DNA of 7,343 nt from Candidatus Hydrogenedentota bacterium (GCA_903922535.1 CAIXUF010000085.1:1-7343), one strand, 5' to 3'; positions 1-7,108 are shown, numbered from the stretch's first letter. The notes: generated by a model from the letters alone, not told the origin. Program-made: numbers and translations.

Positions 1-206
1 GGTTCCATAACCCGTTCTCTGTCTCATTCCGTACAGTGGCAACCTCATCGATCTTTTCGATGATTCTTATGCTGGCACACCCACAAGTCCTTCTGCTTTA
101 GGGATATGCACCACAGAGGGCGGGAGAACAGTATTGAGGTGTCTGCGCACGCCTGCGGTCTCATGCAGGAATCCTGTCCGGGCTGTCAAGGACTCCCGGG
201 ATGATT

Positions 207-228
207 CTTGCGGGTCTGCGCGCGCAAG
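207..228 (-). terminator. Possible 3' hairpin after the FG-GAP gene (weak)
   Basis: A perfect 6-bp inverted repeat, CTTGCG (207-212) and CGCAAG (223-228), is separated by a 10-nt loop. It lies 20-41 nt beyond the stop codon of the leftward FG-GAP gene. In the leftward transcript the stem is followed by AAUCAU rather than a U-run, so it does not fit a classic intrinsic terminator. It could protect the 3' end of the mRNA or be chance in GC-rich DNA. The rest of 1-247 shows no convincing gene in any frame. Confidence 0.2.
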
Positions 229-247
229 CGCCGTCCTCAGACGATGC

Positions 248-1435
248 CTATTTCCGCAAGTTCTCAAACCAGACCGGACCGCCCCACTTGCCGGTCACTA
301 TGATGTCCACGTCGCCGTCACCGTCCAGGTCAGTCGCCACCAAGTTTAGACCGGACCCGATGCCCTCGTTGTAGGAAATGACATGCTTGGTCCACGTGGG
401 ATTGGGGCCGGGCGTTAATTTGTACCAGTAGACGCCGAGAGGCTCAAATTCGCCGGGGTCGCCGCCGTTGTGGGCCATAAAGCGCTTGCCGGCAATCAAC
501 TCCGGAACGCCGTCCCCATCCAGGTCAGCCAGCGCAAGGCTGTGCGGCTGGGACCATGAGTCGTCGATCAGGTGGCGTGTCCAGGTGGTTTCGCCGTCTT
601 TCTTTCCCTGCTCGTACCAGAAGATGCCATAGTCATGGGCGATGCTGGTAACGATGTCGGGGAGCCCGTCCTTGTTGACATCGTACACGAGAATGGGCGC
701 GGTATGGTCCACCTTGCCTTCGATCTTTCCGCCGAGCGCCCAGGGGTGCTCCTTCCATTCGCCGTTGCGCGGGTCCGCGGGCGCCTCGAACCATGCATCG
801 GGCCGGAGCACGTCGGGGTGCCCATCGCCGTTGACATCTCCGCAGCCCACGCCCCAGGCCATGGTCTTGGTGGAGATGACGTGCTTGATGACGCCTCGTT
901 TCCCGTCGGGCAGGGTGCCCGCCTCATACCAGCAGGTGCCGGTCACGGCGGGCAGTATCTCAAGCGCCTTGCCGTCGCCGTCCACGTCCCACATCTCGCC
1001 GCACTCGTAGTTGCCGTTCTCCTCAACCAGCGCGCGGGTCCAGGTGCCGCCGGCCGGTCCGGGATTCTTGAGCCATTCGGCTTTCTTGCCAAACCAGGAG
1101 GCGGTGACCACGTCGAGCAGCCCGTCGCCGTCCACGTCGAGCGGGGCGTTCATGAAATCCCAGCGGTATCCCTTGCCTTCCCCGTCGACCTCTCCCTCGA
1201 TGTCGCAGATCTTGACCGGTTTGAAGTCGGGCGCGAGATAGAGGAACGGCAGCGCCACGATGTCCAGCTTGCCGTCATTGTTAAAATCGCCGACACCGCA
1301 GGCCTCGCCCCGGTAGGTCCCGATGTGGTGCGTGCGGAAGGAGACTTCCGGCGCGGCCGCCTTTTCCCCGGCCGTTGCCAGTGGAGCGGCCATAAGCCCC
1401 GTCATTGCCAGAATAAGCAGCCCGTTCGCGCGCAT
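248..1435 (-). CDS. Secreted FG-GAP/VCBS repeat protein, probable seven-bladed beta-propeller
   Basis: This 395-residue protein is predicted to be exported and to fold as a calcium-binding beta-propeller. A signal peptide covers about residues 1-22 (basic start, hydrophobic core, cleavage near ATA-G). Seven FG-GAP calcium loops of the D-x-[DN]-x-DG type follow at about residues 50, 100, 150, 200, 252, 304 and 369, for example GDFNNDGKLDIV and TDLDGDGDVDIIV. The spacing is near 50 residues, with a longer 65-residue step before the last. Most blades also carry a W-[FY]-E motif (WYE at 169, WFE at 215, WYE at 273, WFE at 389) and a W-[TK]-x-H strand. Seven loops fit one closed seven-bladed propeller filling the whole mature chain, with no catalytic domain or anchor. 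The ATG at 1435 is preceded by AAGGAAG. It is the second gene of a probable leftward operon after the sulfatase-like gene. Binding of glycan or protein is inferred from the family, and the ligand is unknown. Confidence 0.9.
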   Translation of the reverse strand: MRANGLLILAMTGLMAAPLATAGEKAAAPEVSFRTHHIGTYRGEACGVGDFNNDGKLDIVALPFLYLAPDFKPVKICDIEGEVDGEGKGYRWDFMNAPLDVDGDGLLDVVTASWFGKKAEWLKNPGPAGGTWTRALVEENGNYECGEMWDVDGDGKALEILPAVTGTCWYEAGTLPDGKRGVIKHVISTKTMAWGVGCGDVNGDGHPDVLRPDAWFEAPADPRNGEWKEHPWALGGKIEGKVDHTAPILVYDVNKDGLPDIVTSIAHDYGIFWYEQGKKDGETTWTRHLIDDSWSQPHSLALADLDGDGVPELIAGKRFMAHNGGDPGEFEPLGVYWYKLTPGPNPTWTKHVISYNEGIGSGLNLVATDLDGDGDVDIIVTGKWGGPVWFENLRK

Positions 1436-1441
1436 GGTGTC

Positions 1442-1449
1442 TTCCTTTT
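1442..1449 (-). promoter_or_regulatory. Ribosome binding site of the FG-GAP gene
   Basis: Read leftward, the sequence AAAAGGAAG lies 6-7 nt before the ATG at 1435. It is a good Shine-Dalgarno match and supports that start, which also gives a complete signal peptide. Confidence 0.6.
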
Positions 1450-1532
1450 GACCTGTTGATCCAAGCTGATTGTGTCTTGTCGAAGACGCGAAAGAGCAGA
1501 GACAGACACGCCTCCGCTTCGCTCCGCCTGCG

Positions 1533-3203
1533 TCAGCCCCTGTTTTTCGCGCCGCGTCCGCGCAGCATCAGGCAGCCGAGTCCCGCAAAGAATACCATCA
1601 TCACCGCCGCCGTTCCCACATCGAAGACCGGCACACTGCCGACCGGAAGCACGTCGACATTGTAGGGTTCGGTAATGCGGAGGTTCTGGGCGGCATCACT
1701 GTACATGCATTCGTAGTCGCCGGAGTCCGCCGTCGCAAGCGGGCCTATGGACAATGATTGTGTGCCGGTGCCCGTAATGTGCGGTGGATCTTCGTGGACG
1801 GGCTGGCCGTTTCTGAACCAGACATGGCCGGTCCCCTCCGGCGCCACGAGGTGGATGGACATGCCCTCTTCGAGGGAGCCGGCAGGTTCGGCCCAGAGCA
1901 TGTCGTCGGCGCCGTTCTGTCGGGCGTTCTGAAGGAGATGGAGATTGAGCAGGGTCTGCATCTGTTCCAGTTGGGCGGGCTGCTGCGGGGCAAGATTCAC
2001 CGTCTCGCCGGGGTCTGCGGCAAGATTGTAGAGTTCCAGCGCGCCCGTTCTCCGGTTGCAAATCAGTTTCGTGGAGCCGCGCCGGACCATCTCGAGGTCC
2101 AGCTTGAAGTCTTTCCCGGCCTTTGCGCAGGAGAACACCGGCCCCTGCGGATCGTGCGCCGCAAAAACACTGCGCCCCTGCCATGCCGGGTTTGCGGGCA
2201 ATCCAAGCAGGTCCGCGAGCGTGGGCAGCAGGTCCACCGTGTCCACCAGATCATCCACGCTGGCCGGGGCCAGTCCCGGCGCCTTGACAAGGAACGGCAC
2301 GTGCATGAGCGGCTCGTAGAGCGTGACCTCGTGGCCGAGGAAATTGTGTTCCCAAAAATGGTCGCCGTGATCGGCGAGAATGACGACAATGGTGTCCTTG
2401 AAGCGGGAGAGAAGGTCCTCCAGCATGATGCGCACCTGATCGTCGGCATAGCGCACCTCGCCGTCATACAGTGCGCGCACCGAGTCCTTGCCCGCGGCGG
2501 AAAGGTCGGGATACTTGGGAACCGGGTTCACGCCCATGACATAGTTGAGGTGGTCCCAGAAATAAGAGAGGGGACTGGCAAGGAAACTCTCCACGTAGGG
2601 CAGTTCCGCGGGTGGAAGCGCGGGGTTGGGATATCCGAGCTGGGTGCGGTAACTCATAGGCGGGGAGTAAGGTATGTGCGGGTCGAGATAGTGGGTATAG
2701 AGGAAGAAAGGCTGGGTGATGGACTTTGTGACGGCCAACGCGCGCGCGGTCACCACTTCGTCCGCGTTGTCGATGATGGCGTCGTACTGATCAAACCCCT
2801 GGTCAAACCCCCTTTGGGCGGGAAGGTTGCCGTTGGTCTGGATGCCGATGGTGGTGTAGCCCGCCTCTTTGAACCAGGCGGCCATGGTCTGGATGTTCGC
2901 GGGAAGCGACGAGCCCGCGGCAAACACGCCATGCGTGTCGACATACTGCGAGGTGAACAGGGAAGTCATTGCGGGAAGGGTCCACGATGCGGGCGTGGTC
3001 GCGTTTCGGAAACGCACCGCGGACAGGCCGTTCAGATAGGGCATCAGGGGAACGCCGTTGCGAACGCCTTCGATGCGGTCCGCACGCAATGCGTCGATGA
3101 GTACAAACACGACGTTTTGCTTTGTCGCGGCATGCGCCGGAACCAGACAGGCCAACCCCATGAACAGCGCCAGAACGGCGCTTGCACCCTTACACCGGCC
3201 CAT
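1533..3203 (-). CDS. Exported sulfatase/alkaline-phosphatase superfamily hydrolase, Thr-type active site, Ig-like domain and C-terminal sorting tail
   Basis: This 556-residue protein has a signal peptide at about 1-25 (cleavage near AHA-A) and then a sulfatase-type catalytic domain (about 28-400). Visible motifs are VLIDALRAD (D37 and D42, metal side), TPASWTLPAMTSLFTSQY (69-87), YTHYLDPH (169-176) and ADHGDHFWEH (277-286, D278 and H279 as metal ligands). The nucleophile position, Cys or Ser in formylglycine sulfatases (C-x-P-S-R), aligns with Thr75, and the Arg is Met79. An Ig-like domain follows at about 437-516, ending in DSGDYEC. It lacks the usual first Cys. The chain closes with LPVGSVP, a hydrophobic helix (about 525-547) and the basic tail RGRGAKNRG, the layout of PEP-CTERM or related sorting signals. 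The family hydrolyses or transfers sulfate or phosphate esters, and Thr is the nucleophile in LtaS-type phosphoglycerol transferases. The substrate here is unknown. It is the first gene of the leftward pair. Confidence 0.87.
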   Translation of the reverse strand: MGRCKGASAVLALFMGLACLVPAHAATKQNVVFVLIDALRADRIEGVRNGVPLMPYLNGLSAVRFRNATTPASWTLPAMTSLFTSQYVDTHGVFAAGSSLPANIQTMAAWFKEAGYTTIGIQTNGNLPAQRGFDQGFDQYDAIIDNADEVVTARALAVTKSITQPFFLYTHYLDPHIPYSPPMSYRTQLGYPNPALPPAELPYVESFLASPLSYFWDHLNYVMGVNPVPKYPDLSAAGKDSVRALYDGEVRYADDQVRIMLEDLLSRFKDTIVVILADHGDHFWEHNFLGHEVTLYEPLMHVPFLVKAPGLAPASVDDLVDTVDLLPTLADLLGLPANPAWQGRSVFAAHDPQGPVFSCAKAGKDFKLDLEMVRRGSTKLICNRRTGALELYNLAADPGETVNLAPQQPAQLEQMQTLLNLHLLQNARQNGADDMLWAEPAGSLEEGMSIHLVAPEGTGHVWFRNGQPVHEDPPHITGTGTQSLSIGPLATADSGDYECMYSDAAQNLRITEPYNVDVLPVGSVPVFDVGTAAVMMVFFAGLGCLMLRGRGAKNRG

Positions 3204-3210
3204 GCCTCGC

Positions 3211-3218
3211 TCCTCCTT
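3211..3218 (-). promoter_or_regulatory. Ribosome binding site of the sulfatase-like gene
   Basis: Leftward reading gives AAAAGGAGGA seven nt before the ATG at 3203, a near-perfect Shine-Dalgarno. It fixes the start, which also yields a full signal peptide. Confidence 0.75.
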
Positions 3219-3275
3219 TTGCGTTTCTTAACCCGGCACGGTCTGCCACCGCATCCAGTCTTCCCACGCCGTTCA

Positions 3276-3284
3276 ATTGTACCA
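3276..3284 (-). promoter_or_regulatory. Candidate extended -10 promoter for the leftward sulfatase/FG-GAP pair
   Basis: On the minus strand the sequence TGGTACAAT matches an extended -10 (TGn plus TACAAT, 5 of 6 to TATAAT). No good -35 hexamer stands 16-18 bp upstream, which is tolerated for extended -10 promoters. Transcription would start near 3269, leaving a leader of about 65 nt. This is inferred from consensus matching only. Confidence 0.35.
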
Positions 3285-3330
3285 CCGCAATCTGGAATCC
3301 GGTTACAGGCGACGTGTCGGCAAATGGAAC

Positions 3331-3359
3331 TTGAAAGGATACCCGCGTCCGCATATTAT
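3331..3359 (+). promoter_or_regulatory. Sigma-70-type promoter for the DUF362/M15 pair
   Basis: TTGAAA (3331-3336, 5 of 6 to TTGACA) and TATTAT (3354-3359, 5 of 6 to TATAAT) are separated by exactly 17 bp. The site lies in the divergent intergenic region and points at the gene starting at 3419. Predicted transcription start is near 3366, giving a leader of about 53 nt. It is the best promoter match I found in the window. Confidence 0.65.
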
Positions 3360-3407
3360 CACGCGGCAGCAGACACCCGCCCCGGCAAACGGGGCGCGGA
3401 AGCATAC

Positions 3408-3412
3408 GGAGA
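3408..3412 (+). promoter_or_regulatory. Ribosome binding site of the DUF362 gene
   Basis: GGAGA lies 6 nt before the ATG at 3419. A second in-frame ATG at 3428 is only 3 codons further on, but the spacing favours 3419. Confidence 0.55.
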
Positions 3413-3418
3413 AACTGG

Positions 3419-4591
3419 ATGAAGCCCATGGATGAGCAGCGTGCGGAGGCGACCGGAACGGTCGCACTGGTTCGATGCCCGGACTACGATGAGGGCCGGG
3501 TTTTCGACGCCGTCGGCAGGGGTCTGGCACTGTTGGGCGGCGCGGGCCGTTTTGTGCGCGCCGGGGAACGCATCCTGCTCAAGGTGAACCTGCTCGCCGG
3601 CGCCGAGCCGGACAAGGTCGTCACCACCCATCCCGCCGTCTTGAAGGCGGTGGCGCGGCAGCTCGGGGCGGCCGGAACGCATGTATCCTACGGCGATTCG
3701 CCGGGGTTTGGACGCCCCGATGCGGTGGCCCGCCGCGCGGGGTTGCTGCAGGCCGCCGGGGAACTGGGCATCCCCATGGCCGGTTTCACGGCCGGCGAGA
3801 CGGTGTCCTTTCCAGAGGGCAGGCTCATACGGCAGTTCAACATTGCCAAGGGCGTGCTGGAATGTGACGGGCTGGTTTCCCTGCCCAAGATGAAGGCCCA
3901 TCAACTGACGCGCTTCACCGGGGCCGTCAAGAACCAGTTCGGCTGCATCCCGGGCCTGCTCAAGGGTGAATTTCACGCGCGCATGTCGGACATGGACCGC
4001 TTCGCGCAGATGCTGGTGGATTTGAACCGCTTTCTCCGGCCGCGGCTGTTCATCATGGACGCGGTTGTGGCGATGGAGGGCAACGGCCCGCGCAGCGGAA
4101 AGCCGCGGCAGGTGTCGGCGCTGCTACTGTCCGACGATCCGGTCGCGCTGGACACGGCAGCCTGCAAAATAATCAACCTCGATCCGGCGCTGGTGCCCAC
4201 GAATACCTGGGGCGAGAAGATGGGGCTGGGCACATGCTCCGGAATGACCCTGGTGGGTGATCCGCTGGAATCGTTTGTGGTGGCCGACTTCGACGTGAAC
4301 CGGAAATCCGGGTCCACCACGGGCACCATGAACAGCCTGGCCGCACGGATCGTGAAGAATCTGGTGACGCCGAGGCCGGTGATCAACGCGTCATTGTGCA
4401 CGCGGTGCGGCACCTGTGTGCGGGTGTGTCCGTCAACGCCCAAGGCGGTGGACTTTCGCGCCGCCGGGAGAGCCACGCCGCCCACCTACGACTACGGCCT
4501 TTGCATCCGCTGCTATTGCTGCCAGGAACTGTGCCCCGAAAGCGCCATCACGGTGAGCACGCCGCCGGTCGGGCGGCTGCTGCACCGGTGA
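3419..4591 (+). CDS. DUF362 domain protein with two C-terminal [4Fe-4S] ferredoxin clusters
   Basis: This 390-residue protein has no signal peptide or membrane segment and is predicted to be cytoplasmic. The DUF362 domain spans about 14-290, with recognisable stretches KVNLL (55-59), YGDSPG (91-96), LPKMKAHQLTRFTGAVKNQFG (split across 155-175), MEGNGP (219-224) and SDDPVALD (238-245). A 2x[4Fe-4S] ferredoxin module follows: C327-x2-C330-x2-C333-x3-C337-P and C362-x2-C365-x2-C368-x3-C372-P. An additional Cys (C367) sits inside the second motif. Cluster binding is established for such motifs. The chemistry of the DUF362 part is not defined, so I give only a general redox or electron-transfer role. 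It is the first gene after a strong promoter, with the M15 peptidase gene 13 bp downstream on the same strand. The length fits the DUF362-plus-ferredoxin architecture. Confidence 0.92.
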   Translation: MKPMDEQRAEATGTVALVRCPDYDEGRVFDAVGRGLALLGGAGRFVRAGERILLKVNLLAGAEPDKVVTTHPAVLKAVARQLGAAGTHVSYGDSPGFGRPDAVARRAGLLQAAGELGIPMAGFTAGETVSFPEGRLIRQFNIAKGVLECDGLVSLPKMKAHQLTRFTGAVKNQFGCIPGLLKGEFHARMSDMDRFAQMLVDLNRFLRPRLFIMDAVVAMEGNGPRSGKPRQVSALLLSDDPVALDTAACKIINLDPALVPTNTWGEKMGLGTCSGMTLVGDPLESFVVADFDVNRKSGSTTGTMNSLAARIVKNLVTPRPVINASLCTRCGTCVRVCPSTPKAVDFRAAGRATPPTYDYGLCIRCYCCQELCPESAITVSTPPVGRLLHR

Positions 4592-4604
4592 TTGCGGCCC
4601 GCAG

Positions 4605-5405
4605 ATGATCCGCTCCGGCATAACGGCCTTTTCCGTGAGCGTCCTTGCATGGGCAGGCATTGCGGCAGCGGACGATGACGGTCTGCACCGGCTGGCAGGC
4701 GCCTACCCCCAACAGTTCTCAGCCACGGACAAGCCGAACGTACTGCGTTGGAAAGACGGAACGGAAACGGCCTATGACGACGGGGTTGTCAAGACCAACG
4801 CCGACGAGATGCTGAAACAGGCCAGTCCCAAAGACCAGATGTCTCTCCCCTACCCCGCCGGCTGGCCGATGCATGCGCCGGATGCAAACGAGGACCCGGG
4901 ACGGGTTCGCTGCGAGGCACTGTTCCGCAAAATGTACGGCGATTCAGCGGCGGCGGTGGAGCGTTCACTGGTGGACGTTGCATGGCCCGCCGCAGGCAGG
5001 TCCAAGAAGCTGCGTTTCACGTCCGCAAACGACGCCGCAAGGGCGTTGCGGCAAGTTGGAGAGGAGGTCAACGCGCTTCCGGACGATGTGAAAGGCTACG
5101 TCGCCAAGCCCATTGGCACCTTCTCCTGGCGGACCGTGGCGGGGGAGGAACGGCGCAGCCCGCACGGTTACGGCATTGCGATAGACTTTCAGTTGCCCGC
5201 ATCGGTGTACCGCTATTGGCGCTGGGACGCGAAGGGCGCGCCCGATGCGCCAGTCTATCCACAAACTGTGCCAAACGACGAACGGCTGGGACGAATCGTG
5301 ACCATCTTCGAAAGGCACGGATTCATTTGGGGCGGCAAGTGGCGGCATTACGACACCATGCACTTCGAGTACCGGCCGGAGTTGGTTACTGTTGCGGGGA
5401 AGTAG
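4605..5405 (+). CDS. Exported M15-family metallopeptidase (D-Ala-D-Ala carboxypeptidase / L-Ala-D-Glu endopeptidase-like)
   Basis: This 266-residue protein has a signal peptide at about 1-22 (hydrophobic core ending IAAA, then DDD), so it acts outside the cytoplasmic membrane. The catalytic signature is SPHGYGIAID (185-194), giving zinc ligands H187 and D194, followed by WGGKWRHYDTMHFEYRPEL (242-260). There H253 is the third likely ligand and D250 the probable catalytic acid/base. This H-x6-D ... D-x2-H arrangement is that of M15 peptidases, which cut peptidoglycan stem peptides. Which bond is cut cannot be read from sequence. Residues 30-160 before the catalytic core are not recognised as a named domain. 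The ATG is 13 bp after the DUF362 stop and its Shine-Dalgarno is weak, so translation is probably coupled to the upstream gene. The last 20 bp overlap the end of the convergent PHP gene. Confidence 0.88.
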   Translation: MIRSGITAFSVSVLAWAGIAAADDDGLHRLAGAYPQQFSATDKPNVLRWKDGTETAYDDGVVKTNADEMLKQASPKDQMSLPYPAGWPMHAPDANEDPGRVRCEALFRKMYGDSAAAVERSLVDVAWPAAGRSKKLRFTSANDAARALRQVGEEVNALPDDVKGYVAKPIGTFSWRTVAGEERRSPHGYGIAIDFQLPASVYRYWRWDAKGAPDAPVYPQTVPNDERLGRIVTIFERHGFIWGGKWRHYDTMHFEYRPELVTVAGK

Positions 5406-7065
5406 CCTCCGCTGACGTTGCAGGCGGGTTTGGCGGCGGTGCCGCGCTTGACGGCGGTGCCACTGGCGTGGCTTCCGCCGCCGGGGCAGGCGGGGTCGGA
5501 GGACTCGGCGCTGTGGGCAGAGGTGCCGGAGGAGGAGCAGCAGTCGGCGCAGCAGTCTTACCCGAAGGATTCCACACCGTCGGCATTGTCACCGGGGAAG
5601 CGGCACCCGCGGGTGCGCCGGGGGGGCTTTGCGGACTGGCGGCGCCTGGCGCTGAAGCCGGGGCGGCCGAAGGTGCGGCAACCTCGATGGGGTTGGTGAT
5701 GACCCAGGAATCCCAGGCAAGATAGGGACTCAACGCGCCCACGGCCTTCAGTGCCGCCTCGACGCGGTACTTGCCGGGGTCCTTCACGGCGAACTCAAAG
5801 GTTTTGCCCTCCTGCGTGGTGACGGTTTCGCCGTTGCGCACGAGCGTGAACTTGCAGGACAGCGGAGACTCGGCGCGCAGTTTCAGGTCGGGCGTCAGAT
5901 TGATGCGCTCGCCCATCGTCACCTGCTTGTCCCCGCCCTGGGCGACATAGGCAAAGCCGCCCGCGTCGCCAATCATGTTGAACGCGACAAAGGCGCGGCC
6001 CTGGCGGATGGCGTCGATGATGGAGCGCTCCGTCAGGTCCTTCGCGAGCAGGTGGGTGTTGACAAAACGCGCGGAACGCTCGTAGGGATCGCAGTCGATG
6101 CGGAAGAGCTGCTTGCCCGGCGCCAGCGGACCGAAGCACGCGCTCAGCAGCACGCGCCCGGCGAAGTTGAGCTTGAACTCCTTGATGCACTTCGCGGGAT
6201 CGTTGTGGCCCGTGTCGAGCAGGAGAAAGGTGTCATGGTCGGTGTAGACACCGCGCAGGCCCACATTCTGGTGGATGTCATTGGCCGCGATGGCGGTGAT
6301 CTTGCGGTGCAGGCTCTGCTGGTCCCATTTCTGCTTGAGCAGCATCACCACCATTTCGTCGGACATGTACCGCAGCGTCTGGTCACCGTAGCTCCAGAAG
6401 TTCATGAGGAACTCCTTGGCCACCTCGTCGCGCGAATACCTGCTCAGCCCCTTGAAGATCAGGTCCGTGTGAATGTTGTAGATTTCCATGGCGTCCAGTT
6501 GCGGAATGTCCCAGGGACGCCACGCCTCGGCGTGGGAAACGCTCGTCACCCCGCCCAGGTCGCGCACTTTCTTGGCCACCTCGGCGGAGGGCTGGTCCTT
6601 GGTGAAGACCGTGTTGTCCGGCAGCCCCCAGGGCATGAGCCCGTCATTCATCTCAAAGCCCCGGATGAACAGAATGTCGTCCACCATGCCCTTCTGCCCG
6701 AGCGAGTAGTCCGCCTTGCCGTCCACATAGTGGTCGCTCATGCAGATGAACTGGCAGTTCGCCGCCTTGAGCGCCGCGGCGATTTCCGGGACAGTTGCCT
6801 CCGAGTCGTGCGAGACCTCCGAGTGGCTGTGCATGACGCCACGGTATTCGTTCCAGGGCGTCTTCAGCGCCACGGGCGTGCGCTCCGCGGCCCGCTCCTT
6901 CCACAGCGCCGCCTGTTTCGGGAACAGCCAGAAATGGTGGAAGAGCTGGATGTAGAAGGCGCCGCAGAAGACCCCAAACAGCAGCACCGCCAGGACAAAG
7001 GCGGTGGGCACCGACAGGCGCAGGAAGAAGCGCGTTACGCGGAATCGGCGTTTCGGTGTCAGCAT
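5386..7065 (-). CDS. Membrane-anchored PHP-domain protein (probable metal-dependent phosphoesterase) with Ala/Pro-rich C-terminal tail
   Basis: From the ATG at 7065 this is 559 residues. A basic start (MLTPKRRFRVTR) precedes one membrane helix (about 14-42), predicting N-in topology with the rest outside the cytoplasm. The PHP domain begins near residue 73: H79-S-H81, then D87, SDH (110-112), E138, SHAEAW (177-182), MEIYNIHTD (193-201) and NDIH (262-265). These are the usual metal-binding His/Asp/Glu positions of PHP enzymes, including polymerase-associated phosphatases and histidinol phosphatase. A beta-rich region (about 380-456) follows, then nearly 100 residues of Ala/Pro/Ser-rich, probably disordered tail. 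The frame stays open to a TTG at 7137, which would add 24 residues before the basic stretch. That start lacks a Shine-Dalgarno and overlaps a candidate -35, so I prefer 7065. The substrate is unknown. Its 3' end overlaps the M15 gene by 20 bp. Confidence 0.87.
   Translation of the reverse strand: MLTPKRRFRVTRFFLRLSVPTAFVLAVLLFGVFCGAFYIQLFHHFWLFPKQAALWKERAAERTPVALKTPWNEYRGVMHSHSEVSHDSEATVPEIAAALKAANCQFICMSDHYVDGKADYSLGQKGMVDDILFIRGFEMNDGLMPWGLPDNTVFTKDQPSAEVAKKVRDLGGVTSVSHAEAWRPWDIPQLDAMEIYNIHTDLIFKGLSRYSRDEVAKEFLMNFWSYGDQTLRYMSDEMVVMLLKQKWDQQSLHRKITAIAANDIHQNVGLRGVYTDHDTFLLLDTGHNDPAKCIKEFKLNFAGRVLLSACFGPLAPGKQLFRIDCDPYERSARFVNTHLLAKDLTERSIIDAIRQGRAFVAFNMIGDAGGFAYVAQGGDKQVTMGERINLTPDLKLRAESPLSCKFTLVRNGETVTTQEGKTFEFAVKDPGKYRVEAALKAVGALSPYLAWDSWVITNPIEVAAPSAAPASAPGAASPQSPPGAPAGAASPVTMPTVWNPSGKTAAPTAAPPPAPLPTAPSPPTPPAPAAEATPVAPPSSAAPPPNPPATSAEATSPQQ
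5390..5680 (-). repeat. Low-complexity Ala/Pro codon tract in the PHP gene
   Basis: This GC-rich stretch encodes residues of about 462-559 of the PHP protein, almost all Ala, Pro, Ser, Gly and Thr, with short recurring units such as APPP, PSPPTPP and APAA. It is not an exact tandem repeat. A wall-spanning or extended linker role is inferred from composition. Confidence 0.6.
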
Positions 7066-7108
7066 ACGGATGTGAGTCCCCGGGGTTGTGTTGTTCAGGC
7101 CGGGGCAT

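Noticed and set aside
45..63. TCATCGA / TCGATGA 7-bp stem with 5-nt loop
   Set aside because: It lacks a U-run and lies far from any gene end. It is too small to support a function.
67..267. 66-codon minus-strand frame after the FG-GAP gene
   Set aside because: It overlaps the stop end of the real gene, has no ribosome site or recognised motif, and is short for a high-GC genome.
572..1459. Open frame of 295 codons on the plus strand opposite the FG-GAP gene
   Set aside because: The repeated calcium loops on the minus strand explain the region. The antisense product mirrors their periodicity without known motifs.
1471..1560. GTCTT-GTCG-AAGAC dyad and the CTCCGC-TTCG-CTCCGC direct repeat between and at the end of the left gene pair
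   Set aside because: The stem is 5 bp without a U-run and the repeat is a single short duplication, so neither supports a terminator or promoter call.
1758..3422. Open frame of 554 codons on the plus strand covering the sulfatase-like gene
   Set aside because: It is exactly antisense to a gene with clear motifs, signal peptide and ribosome site. Its translation has no recognisable domain. High-GC codon use keeps stops out of the opposite strand.
4982..5725. 247-codon plus-strand frame overlapping the M15 and PHP ends
   Set aside because: It is out of frame with the M15 catalytic motifs and becomes Gly/Ala-rich only because it is antisense to the Ala/Pro tail.
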